In this document: positions 42,761 to 53,549 of the stretch, piece after piece | Numbering within the stretch: the first letter of the stretch is position 1 | Layout: the number at the start of each line of letters is the position of its first letter | Source: Sympetrum striolatum | Lineage: Eukaryota > Arthropoda > Insecta > Odonata > Libellulidae | Direction of reading: 5' to 3' | DNA length: 64,000 nt | Assembly (NCBI GenBank): GCA_947579665.1 | Contig: OX388349.1 | Coordinates: 69,816,841-69,880,840, forward strand | The notes under the pieces: model-generated | What the model saw: the letters and a program-made list of their open reading frames with translations, nothing else | Database searches by the model: none | Told to the model about the DNA's origin: nothing | Program-made: the position numbers and the translations under genes

Positions 42761-44750
42761 GTTTGAGGGTGAAGCATTCTATTCACATTATAATGTAAAA
42801 GTATACAGATGTATAAATCATAACCATCGGTTATAGTTAATACCTAATCTGATGCTCTTAGGTTATAGACTGTATTGAGACCAATGTATCAGTAGCGTAA
42901 GTTGAAATTACTAATGCTGTTCCAACCAACATAGCTCCTTAAGCATAGTGTATTATTTCTCATGTATGGATTATGTGAATTGATTATTTTGATCGTGCTT
43001 AATGCACTACTATGCAGGATCAACTGGTAAGCAACTTAACTCCAAGGAAGACATTTCATTTTACCTCAGACCCTAGGCATGGTCACAGAGTGATTCATTG
43101 AAATACAAATGAGCATTGTATCTTCTCATTTCACTCATGTAGGAATCCAAGAAATCTTTCATTGATAATATATTGTTAATCTAAAGACAAATAAGGAATT
43201 CTAACAAAAACCTCAATGCATAAATTCAAAATCACCTTTCTAAGGATTCATACACAAAGTAAAATTATTACTCTTGATTTCATTGTAATAAATATAATTG
43301 AGTGGGAAATGACTGATGTTGGTAATGGTTGTTTAAAAGCAACACATGGATCATGATTGAATTCTCAAGGTTCTGAAAGATGAGTGCATATGTATGCAAA
43401 TCATATCAGGCTCTTTTGTATGAATTATTTTCTGTGTATCAAATATCGCCTTAATGTGTAACATCACATTGTTTATAAATCATTTTAATTTCCAAAATAA
43501 TAAAAAATAACGAAATTGATTGATTTATAAAAAAAGGTATTGATTCATGACAATTATAGAAGATTAATTACCTAATATGAGCAACTAATTAATGGTACTG
43601 ACTGACTTTGAATATCCGACTTATTTAGTATCCACTAAATTTTTACGTTACTTAAAATTAAATATCAATTATTTTTGTTCTAAACGTTTTTTGACACATA
43701 TGATAATATTTGACAATTCGTTATAAAGTCCAAAAGCTTTTCATTGTTTTTCCGTAAATCATTGAATTTAATGCTTCAGCATTATCAATACGGAATCAGT
43801 TTAATTGACGAAATATCTCTTAAAGTAAAACATGATTACAATCAAACCAGTATTTGGAAAATATCCAACGTTTTGATATTAATCAGCAAAAAATAGACAG
43901 CTGGCGGCATACCTGTAAGAAAGCACCGCTGTAGATTACCAATGGCCATTCTAAACCAAAGTTCCATCCAATCACTAATCAATGTTTATCGCTAGACAGT
44001 CTTAAGAATCCTGAATGCGTAAAGGAATAGAATTTACCCTTACTAAACCTTATTTCCTTCCTCACCTTCTGTATTCCACCAACCGAGCCAGTAAAATGAT
44101 TTTTTCCTTTAAGCCCAAACCCCCCGTGGTCTTCCTTAATAAGGCTACTGATAATGGGAACTGACTTGCAACATAAATCGACGCATGCTCCGACACTTCG
44201 ACGCTTCTACCATGCTATCCATCACATCATCTCCTATTCTCATACGAAAATGCCTACCTTACACCAATGGAAAGAAACAGAATACAGTTACGAGCACCTG
44301 AATAGAGATAGAAAGTAATTACCACGGTAACAGTCAAAGTATCCGCCGACCCTATTCAATATTTTAGTGAGCATTGGCAAAGGACACCAGTGAGTAGAAT
44401 TTAGAAAATAAGCATAATTTCTAAAAAACAATCGTGGAAAATATGAAGTATTGTCTTATCAATAAAAAAATTAAAATGACCAATTTAAGTGAAATTCTAC
44501 GAAAATAGGGACATTCTAAGGAAAAGGTTTAATTTTGAACAGATCGTTTCCGATTTTATGATACCTGATGTCAATCCAAAAGTAACGGGGTCTATAAAGA
44601 GCTCAAAGAAATGAAAATCACATCTATATTAATCCTCTAGGAGCACGAATTAAGATAAGATAGGCTAATTAATTATGTCACTCTGGTAAGAATTTTTCCA
44701 ATTTTTAGCAATAACTATCCTCCCTGACGTCAGCTACTTTTCTTAAAATT
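42761..44750. other. Intergenic, nothing recognised
   Basis: AT-rich, only short frames. A slightly GC-richer patch lies at about 44040-44350. Confidence 0.6.
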
Positions 44751-44751
44751 A

Positions 44752-45446
44752 AAAATCTGATGTGGCCAGCACATGACTTTCTCCATATTTATTGAAAACA
44801 GAAGCCTATGCCGGTAATATATAAATAATTCCAAAACAATGAGTGTTACAGGAAAATGTTTCATACAAGCTTTGTAGTAAAAAAAATTATCTACAACTTT
44901 GGTACATAATTGTATATACCTACATTGCATTCTGACAGAGATAAGTATGAAAAACTTCCATTTCTGGATTAACAACAACTTCCGGTTAACCATTATTGAA
45001 GAATAACTCCTAAACAATCAGTGTTACGAAAACATGTTTTTTACAAAAGTTGTAGTTAGGTACATTATCTTTAACTTTTGTATGTAATTGTATATACCTA
45101 TATTGCATTCTTACAGAGATATTTAAGAAACAAAATTTTATTCCGGATAAACCGTAACTTCTGGTTAAGCGATATTCTCCAAAAACTAATCAACTCTTGG
45201 TATTGTTATGAAAAGTCTAAATATGAATTTTGAAAATGATAGAGAATAAATAAATATAAATATAATAGAGAATAAATAAATATAAATAGAGCGCACACAA
45301 ACTTTTTAACCACAGACAGACAGACATGCTCGGGAAAATAGCTAAAACATGCTCTATGGGCCCCAAAACATCTATTTCCGTCGAAATCTGGAGGTCGAAT
45401 TTGTTTGCGAATACAATACTTTCTCTATACTACGTATAGGGAGAAA
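44752..45446 (+). repeat. Second copy of the 16056-17562 repeat family
   Basis: Starts with the same AAATCTGATGTGGCCAGCAC and carries ACTTCCGGTTAACC-type units. It ends TACGTATAGGGAGAAAGTAA within a small hairpin (ACTTTCTCTATACTACGTAT...). This copy is uninterrupted and serves as the empty site for element A. Confidence 0.8.
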
Positions 45447-45469
45447 GTAAAAATTTAACTAAAAATTTA

Positions 45470-45660
45470 CCGAGGCCGAAATATAGTAGAAATCCGACAT
45501 AATCGAAAGGATTGTTTAATAAAACAGGTTTTATAAAACAAAAAAGTAACTTTTACTAATCCACATACAGAGGTTATAGTGGCGACTAGTTTCGGCTAGT
45601 AATAGCCATCTTCAAGCCCAGGAAAAAGTACTGAGGCTTATATAGGCGAAAGGGAAGGGA
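45470..45660 (-). mobile_element. Retroelement terminus with ACTAGTTTCGG / CCATCTTCAAG signature
   Basis: CTAGTTTCGGCTAGTAATAG followed by CCATCTTCAAG (about 45586-45615) resembles repeat ends common in arthropods, possibly Penelope-like. Minus strand: TGAAGA, T, a 5 bp stem GGCTA/TAGCC with TTAC loop, then GAAAC. This is reminiscent of a hammerhead ribozyme core, but degenerate. A second copy of the theme lies at 62160-62240. Confidence 0.4.
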
Positions 45661-46144
45661 GGGGATATTTCTAAAAATTTATCCTCAATTCCCCGAATGC
45701 TTATGCTAGTATGTGGTGTTGCCTTTCCGTTGTTCATATCCTGATGTTATCGTAAATTTACATCAAAATATAAATATGTATGTGGCTCTAGTTCTTTCTG
45801 AAAGCTATCCATGGACTTGATCTCTCTCATCTCAAAATCATTTTTACCCTATTATTTAGAAAATTCGCTCAGAGAAATTAAAAGTAATATAAATGAAATG
45901 ATAAAATCCTTAACCTTCTTTCGTATATCCATGAATTCGTTCATGTAAGTTATGTCATTAAAATATTATAGAATTTTGGTATGATAAAGTAGAAAGGTAA
46001 AACTATTTTGGAGTACATTGGCGGTATTTAAATTAAAATAATTCTATAAATTTACATTTTCTGGATGGATCACACAGGAATAATGCTTAACCAATCTTCA
46101 ACGGATCATCACCAAAGAGCCTTAATTTATTTAGAGAACTTTTA

Positions 46145-46214
46145 AATTGGAATAGTATTATATGTTAATAACCGGCCTTTGTATCGGTTATTAACATATA
46201 AAACTATTCCAATT
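46145..46214. repeat. 30 bp inverted repeat (hairpin)
   Basis: Arms at 46145-46174 and 46185-46214 differ at one position and are separated by 10 bp. Just right lies SINE/LINE-tail-like text (TTTTTCTGCTTAGGGAATGG at about 46226, and GGAAGGGCATCCGACAGTAA near 46283). Confidence 0.85.
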
Positions 46215-46379
46215 ATTATTCTGGATTTTTCTGCTTAGGGAATGGTGTGTTTGTCCGACTTTCCCATTCAGAGTTGTCGTCAGGAAGGGCATCCGACAGT
46301 AAATGCCAACATCATCCAACCTCATCCTCTTCATCACACATCACAATATTGGAATTAGGCTCAGAAAAAAATGGTATTA

Positions 46380-48700
46380 TATGTTATTCCACTTGGATGT
46401 AGCAATAAACAAAAATATTTATTTAATCATAAGTCATAGAACAGATATGAAAACGCTTATAAAGCAAAGCGAATTTTGAACATTAGCACAGTATTAGAAA
46501 AATTGACTAAATCACGCTAATTTTTCATGAAAGGGAGATTTTCATTACTGTATCGTCTTTCTTGAGTCTGGAAAATTTAAAAAGTAGACAAGCTTGTTTG
46601 AAGGCTTGAACAATCGACTGCTAATGACTGGGATGGATGTAAATACAACGGGAAAGGCTAAATACGAAGCGATTAAGTATTAAGTCAGAGGAATTTAACC
46701 ATTCTCTCACAAATGTTAAAAATGCTACAAAACCATATCATTTGCTCCCATAATTGACTAATACGCCGAATATAAAACCATCATACTCCACATGGGTGTC
46801 AAATTGCATTCATACATATAGTTTACGAATCACAATTTAAACAATTTTAGAACATTTTAGATTATTTTCATTTCAAGTAGTAATAAAAGAAAGTGGGAAA
46901 CCAAATTATTGAAATGCGTGCATTCGCTACAGAAAAGAATACCCGAAAATGCACCAACCTTCCACACCTCGGTACTAAGTAACATGGGCTCAAATTTATC
47001 AAACTTGTCTTTCTCTCGAATACATCGGAAATGTAAACCGACGGGAACTGGTGTTTCGCCTCTCAACAGGCTGCAGTTCGTGCCGTGGAGTAAGAATCGC
47101 ACGAGGAATATAAACGCAGTTAATCAGACGCATAAATCATTCCATCCCGCAAGAGCATCAAGAATTAATCATTCATTCTGCGATTGACTCGGTCCTTTGG
47201 TTTTCTCAACTCATTTCGCGGCTCTCGAGGAAGGGAAAATATCTTTTGAGCTCGGCCATCTTGTATAGACTCCCCCAATCAATCAAATCACTGGCCCTAT
47301 TCACGAGAGACAGAAATCCACCGTAGGCAGTCATCGGGTATCTATCAGACATGGCCGGATGGATCCATCCCTGCCAACAATGAGGCCTTCCCTTGTTAAG
47401 GAAGGGCCTAAGGGGCGCATCGGAAGCCTCGCGAACTATCAAAGGGTAGCAACGAACTCATTTGTTTGAAAAACTTTGGATGGTGCCGTCCGCTTCACCA
47501 TCAGCAACCCCCTTTATCTTCTAATAGCTCCACTTTTTGAAAGCGTTCGAGTGACTGATCGCGCGACCCCTTCCTACTTCGGAATCTTAAAGTAACAGTG
47601 ATGAAACAATGTTGAAACTGATTTTCATCAGTGGAATGTTATCTTTACCCGATGGTCCTCCAGATAGGTTTGTCTAACCTGTGGATTTGAAGTTCAATAT
47701 ATTCGCGTTTTCAATTACTCGGTAATCATTTTAGAAATACCTGTGTAGGTGTTCAAGAACTCCAAGAAATGCTTGTTGAGAATCGATAAATTCTAATAAA
47801 GTCTTCATGATTATTACCATCATAAAGGATATTTTTACGAACAATATAATTCAAAATAAAAAAGAAAACTAAACTTCGTATTTTCTGCAAAATAAAGATA
47901 TAATGGCCGGCCAGTTGTTTGGCTATCATCAGTATGAAGTTCCACGAATTACGAGTAATTCATATTGATTACATAAAATTTGAATATCAATTGGGCACTC
48001 TTTGATTACAGGCGCATAATTTTTAATATACAATGGTATTGGGTATACTTGGGTTTGAGTTGCTTCATGGCTTGGTATATAAGCGGGAATAAAGTGAAAA
48101 TACTCATTTGCAACAATTAATATCTAAACTTCCCGAGTACTTGATGCTCGAACTTGGACTTCTTTCTGTCAAGGAGGACGCATTAGGCCCGCTTGCCGAA
48201 TTACTTCAACTCTTTTTTCTGAGTGATTAATCATAAATAGAAATATTTAACTGTTGTCTCACGAAGTATGTGAATTCATAAGCCCGAGGGCATAAAAGTA
48301 AATTTCGGTTAAAATCGAATAATCAAATTGAAAAAGATTGCACTCATTTGATTGTGATTAAAATAGTGCCAATACACAATGAGTAATAAAGAACGCTAAT
48401 ATCAGTTAAACATAAAATTGGTTCCCTCCGGTTCACCAAGTCTCCCAAAATTCTAATGTGGGCCGCTGAAGAACTCATAATCAAGGCAACTTATGTTAAG
48501 TAGTGCTAATGATTAGACGCTACCGTAAAGCTTTACGTTTGAGTTTAGTATTTGTTGTCAATGGAAAAATATTTTATGTGATAATATGAATTAAGAATTT
48601 TCCGTTGGTAATACAATTTAGAAAGGTAAATCTGTTGATAAATATCGAAATTACTAATGGGAGTACACGCGAGATTGTTTTCAATAACTTATCAAAATCC
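46380..48700. other. Intergenic with a GC-richer patch
   Basis: A GC-richer segment at about 47000-47600 gives open frames on both strands (for example 46909-47187 plus, 47206-47442 minus), but no recognised domain and no convincing exon. Possibly regulatory. Confidence 0.45.
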
Positions 48701-48759
48701 AACTTCATCTGCAGATGAAAACTATCGGTATTGTATGAATTGTATGAAATTTATCAAAG

Positions 48760-49022
48760 CTTTTTGATAAATTTATCACTACCGATTTCGGGGAGGAGAT
48801 AAGAGATACTGTTATCCCAGTTCTATACCTACGCGACCTTTGGAAGAAAACAAAAAAGCGATACAGGGAAGTATTTGCGAGGACAGATATTAATATTGGT
48901 AATTTTTCCAGCGAAGTATTAGAGAAGCTAAACGCTCTCGAGGTTAGACAGGGATTACGGTGTTTTACACTCCCTGCCACGCGCCACTGGCGGATTGCAA
49001 GGTTTAAATGTAAATGTAAATC
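48760..49022 (+). mobile_element. 3' end of a non-LTR retroelement
   Basis: ACTCCCTGCCACGCGCCACT at about 48969, followed by GGATTGCAAGG and a GTAAAT repeat tail, matches the common insect retroelement ending in a short simple repeat. Upstream, a plus-strand frame reads through EVFARTDINIGNFSSEVLEK. A related tail lies at 53430-53548. Confidence 0.5.
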
Positions 49023-49829
49023 ATTTCTTTCTAAAATTAGGTACATGTAGATGAGGTGCAAGTAATGCTTTACTCCCGAAAGGAAGAAAATCATGTGAAG
49101 TTATCATTTTAAAATTTTCCATTAACCTGCAGCTCTTCAAATAGTCTTATTGATCTTATGCAAAAAAATAATCATTTGACATCTAATTACGAAAACGCAT
49201 AGTTCGAGATTCGCAATTTCATGAGCAAAAAGAATATACGCTTGTGGGGGATAATAAATGGTATCAATTTTAGTATTTGCTTGCTAGAAGCTGCATCGTG
49301 ATAACCAGTCACGGTGCGTCAGCGTTATTAGAGGCAAAATATTTCTCCGGAAGGAAAAGGAGGGTATTTCGAGCCGGAGTTCTGAGATAGAAATTCGAAC
49401 GACCACGTGAGCATTTGAATAAACCTTTTCCACATTCCTCATTCTCACTCGGTCTAAACTTTAATTGCTATCTTTTAAGAGTCCAGAGGAACCTTTTGAG
49501 GCGAAGGGGAAGAGATAGGATCCTTGGAATGGATTTCTAGAAATGGAAGAGAATAGGGACAATGGAGTGAATCGTCGCGATTATCCATGGCTGGCTGATG
49601 GGAAATGAGTTTAAAAGGGTGCGACCAATGGGAGGCGATGCTCAGCTTTTTAGGACGTGAGGCTACGCGATTAACTGAAGTCACGGAGGTTTGAGGAAAC
49701 ACTAACTCCCCTCACGATTACCGGAGTGCGGGCAAACCTTCGAGAATCGGGAATTCTGGATCGACCAGTAATGAGTCACTACCAGCTACTCAGTGTTGCA
49801 GTATGCGGGAGCATACAACTTCTTCGCAA

Positions 49830-50080
49830 ACAAAGTTTTTGGAAGAAAATTCCTCGAAAACAAATTCTTCGGAAAAGAATGCCACGGCAAATATTCCGCA
49901 TGCTATACCCACCCCCTACCTCCACTGAATAGATTTCAACTCCGAATAGTCTCCTTTAATATGAATTTTGGGTAATTTCAGATTCATTAGGATGGCCCAT
50001 TTTCGAAGAATTGATCGTTGGAAGAATTCGTTTTCGAAGTATTTCCTTTCAATGAATTCCTTTTGGAAGAATTGTAACCC
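49830..50080. repeat. Inverted pair of short minisatellites
   Basis: Left block (about 49835-49885) repeats AAATTCTTCGGAAAAG-like words. Right block (about 49995-50075) repeats the complement, TTTTCGAAGAATTG-like words, with a period of roughly 14-16 bp. About 110 bp separate them. Confidence 0.65.
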
Positions 50081-50388
50081 AGTATGCAAGGGTGCATTGG
50101 CTAAATGTTGCGTCGAGTGCATCTGATTTGTCAATCGCACCACAAACTGCCTCGGTGACCGTTTGACTTTTTTCCTCACCCACCGACTTAAACCTAGCCG
50201 GTACTTTAACCACCGGAAGGAAAATTTCAGCTCTTTCTTTACTTATTTAAAAGAAAACCGGACACTTGAATTATTTTCTCCCATCTCAATCATAACCTCG
50301 AATGAAAATGAAGTTGGAAATATCTTTTTTTCCGGTTCACTTTCAGTATAAACGGGAAGTTATCGATATTTAGAAAAAAACAACTTAC

Positions 50389-50442
50389 CGATCTGCTGCA
50401 TTTATGCATTTGGCGTTGACTGGAGTTGAAATACAAAGGGTG
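50389..50442 (-). CDS. Candidate exon, unknown protein (54 bp)
   Basis: On the minus strand the sequence is bounded by TCTTTTTTGTTTTCAG and GTAAGTTG, both strong splice signals. It has an open frame of 18 codons (HPLYFNSSQRQMHKCSRS) with phase 0 at both ends, which matches the phase of the candidate exon at 50751-50882. No family recognised. Confidence 0.35.
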
Positions 50443-50750
50443 CTGAAAACAAAAAAGACAAGTAAATAGCACGAATACCGAAATAATTACGAAAAAACAG
50501 TAAAGCATTAATTGAAACAATCCAATGCAAGTTTCTTATTTGAATAATATAATCGCGATCAATTATCGAATACAGAACATTTCGAAAGATATATAGTTAC
50601 CCAATTAGATCTGATGCACGATGAGACCAAGCAGATTTCGAAAGACCATCCAAAATGGGCCAAAAATAGATAGAAATGCAGAATATCTATTGCACGAAAA
50701 TACCTACTAAGGAGTAGCTCGAAGAATAATAACGAAACCGAAATAATTAC

Positions 50751-50882
50751 CAGTATCAGTTCGTAGACGCATTTCAGTCTCTCTTCCCCGCGAAAGCACG
50801 TTTTCAAAACTGGCTCTCCGTACTCGCACGTGATATCATCAAGCTCGAAGTCTTTTCCTAGTAGGCGACCGTAGGCGACCGA
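50751..50882 (-). CDS. Candidate exon, unknown protein (132 bp)
   Basis: On the minus strand, acceptor CCTTTTTTTGTCCTTCAG and donor GTAATT bound 44 codons with phase 0 at both ends. GC content is clearly higher than the surroundings. The peptide includes GKDFELDDITCEYGEPVLKT and then CFRGEERLKCVYELIL, with three cysteines. The open frame itself runs on from 50999 to 50559. No family recognised. Confidence 0.35.
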
Positions 50883-52545
50883 CTGAAGGACAAAAAAAGG
50901 ATGGAGGAATACCGGCATAGCGGGAAAAACGAATTGATAAACCAATGAGTGTTCACAATTCATGTCCAGATATCCGCAGAGGGAAATGAATTCATACACT
51001 CTGTACTATAAAAAAGACTGTATTGAGAGATTGGATTTTCTGGCCATCTTATTTTGTGGAATAGAAAATTTTTCGTATTTCTTCCGATAAAATGAGCGAT
51101 AAATGAACGAATGGCATGCTTTTCACGTAATTATTTTGGTAAAGCATTTTTCATGTTTGTGTCGGTATGGAAGCTATCAAGGTATGAATGATGCTGAATA
51201 ATGACAATCATCTTGGTCGCCACAAGTGATCAGATTACATTGGCTCATAATGATGCAATTACGTGTACATTTTTCACTTCTTACTTTCAAGTTCAGAAAA
51301 ATATAATTGTAAAATTATAAAAATTACCGAAAATCAAGAAAATAAAAATTTATTTTACCTTATTGAAAGATGATGCTAATGAAAATAGCTTCAATGCAAA
51401 TATAGACAGTAATAATGTATAAAGAACGAAAATTAACCTTGAGAGAAGTCCAAATTCGAAAAAGACAATATTTTACATCAATGGGAGGTTTAAATTGATC
51501 TTATTCCTAAAGTTGCGTGATTAGAGTATAACAGCAAATTTCAAACATAATATTGTACGCATTCTCTCACAACTTAAGAAAGTCGTAAGCTTGGAATTTT
51601 ATTAAATGCCGGAGAAAGACAGAGATTAGATCAATTATCATACGCCAGATGTTTCCAGGTATACCGTCAGATCATTTTGAAAGAATCCATACGTTGACGA
51701 AGAGTTCTGTTTGTATCACATGTAGAGTAGATTTCTCATAAAAAAGTATTATATGAAAGTATGCAAAATATTTTCTTAAAACCGCTCATAATGTTAAATC
51801 ACAGTTAACGTTTAAGCGTGTCTCACAAATTAAAAAGTTGAGAAGGAACTAGCAAGTGGGTTCATAATTTCGTTATCTGCTCATTTACCAGCTATCTCAA
51901 GCTTATTTATAAATGACCATTGCTTTAAAAGACCGACGACAGCCCCCTCCCAAGGTAGCAAACAACCTTTAGATTTAACAACCAATAATATTTCTCATGG
52001 GGAATCCGAGACGAATAAGTACCAGCGTCGAGTCCACCACTCCCTATTCCAATCGATGTAATCATCGGCTCCTCCGCTTAATTTGTCGAGTTGGAATGAG
52101 AATAGCCGATGGAATCCTTTTATGAACCCGTTCGGCTTCCGACTGCTAAATTAAAATCGATAGGATCTGTCCGACTATTGCCATGCCAACTGCGCTCTCG
52201 TTCTTTAACTCCCCCGCTGCGATAGGAAGCGAAAGGAATGAGTCTGCGAGAAAAAGAACTCCCTTAAGACTCGATCTCGGAGAACGGTGATGCAGCGTGG
52301 AAAAACACAATGAAAGAATCAGCTGGAGGTTAAGGTTGAGGAAAACAGATGGAGGTAGCAAACCAATGTCTTTACCTTCAATTGTATACCTTCCCGATTT
52401 ACAAGTTTCTTTTTTCACTCCGCGAGGTAATCGTGGGTAAGATAGCGTTGGTGCGCAAGAAGCGCGTTAACGAGGCTGATAACGAACCAATGATCTTTCA
52501 GTTGCTCTCAAGGAGGCTGTGCTGTGAAAAGAATGAACATAAGTT
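50883..52545. other. Intergenic or intronic, nothing firm
   Basis: A GC-richer patch at 51940-52340 has minus-strand frame 52146-52418 with an acceptor-like TTCTTTTTCTCGCAG but no matching donor, so it is not called as an exon. Confidence 0.45.
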
Positions 52546-52549
52546 ATGG

Positions 52550-52616
52550 AAGATTTCAAAGAAGTTGAATTTATACTTGTAAGGTACAGGTATAAACTCA
52601 ACTTGTTTGAAATCTT
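52550..52616. repeat. Hairpin 1 of a tandem pair
   Basis: 27 bp arms at 52550-52576 and 52590-52616 with two mismatches, 13 bp loop. Confidence 0.9.
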
Positions 52617-52629
52617 AGACAAGACGACT

Positions 52630-52676
52630 ATAGACAAGGGAAGCAAGGATACGGTATCCTTGCTTCCCTTGTCTAT
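52630..52676. repeat. Hairpin 2 of a tandem pair
   Basis: 23 bp perfect arms (52630-52652; 52654-52676) around a single G, followed by TTGTCTTTTTTAAGG. Confidence 0.95.
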
Positions 52677-53429
52677 TGTCTTTTTTAAGGCAGGGTCAAT
52701 TATAGACTATTTTCTTATGAAATCGTCTCTAATTAACTTTTAAAATTCCATTTCATCATGATAGAGGCAGTACATGGATAATGATAGTAGAAAACATCAC
52801 ATTCCGATAATTTTGCAAGCTCCCTGTCAGAGTCTAAATGAAAGCGCAATATCACAAAGAGACCAAGAAGAGGCGATCGCCCTGAATCCGCCCCTGCTTT
52901 AATGTTATTCTTTCGTTGATACTGCTACAACAACAAGATGTATTAGATATTTTTCATTTGACTTATGGTAAAGAAAAATATTAGTCTACCACTAATGTTT
53001 TTTTCATAACTTTCGACTAGGCCTTGTTAATAGCTGTGATGATGTAAAAAATAATAAAACATGAATGATGCTGAATAATGGAATTCAATCTGGTCACCAC
53101 CGTGAAAAGTGTTATTCATAGCCTTGTGCTTGATTTACGTGGACTCAAGCATCCGTAATTAGGTTATAATTATATATTAGAGCAGATCTGTTCGTTAGTG
53201 GAGATTTAAGGTTCGACAGTGGCGATTAGCTCCAGGTGAGAAGATCTGATTACCGGTAGAAGCTTATCGGAAAATTAATCGGTTTAGAATTACGAAGAGT
53301 CGAATTCGATAGCTCGAATAGTCGAAGTAAATGAAATTTTAGTTCCGGATAAAAAACAAACTCAATCTTCGAGAGGCATCGGCAAAATGTAAAAAAGAAA
53401 GAAATCGCAAAAATAGATAACTTTTGTTC

Positions 53430-53548
53430 ATTCTTTCCCCAGGCTATTAGAGAGGCTAATAGGAAGATAAGGTAGGGATGTTTGTGTCATTACACCCCCT
53501 GCCATACGCCACTGGCCGATCGCGGAGTATATATCGAAATGTAAATCT
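53430..53548 (+). mobile_element. Second retroelement 3' tail
   Basis: TACACCCCCTGCCATACGCC, then GCGGAGTATATATCG and a GTAAAT-containing end, parallel to the copy at 48760-49022. Confidence 0.5.
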
Positions 53549-53549
53549 T

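Noticed and set aside
48705..49094. 129-codon minus-strand protein
   Set aside because: Antisense to a retroelement 3' end whose plus-strand reading is the meaningful one.
52146..52418. 90-codon minus-strand exon
   Set aside because: Acceptor-like sequence present, but no donor in frame and no domain.
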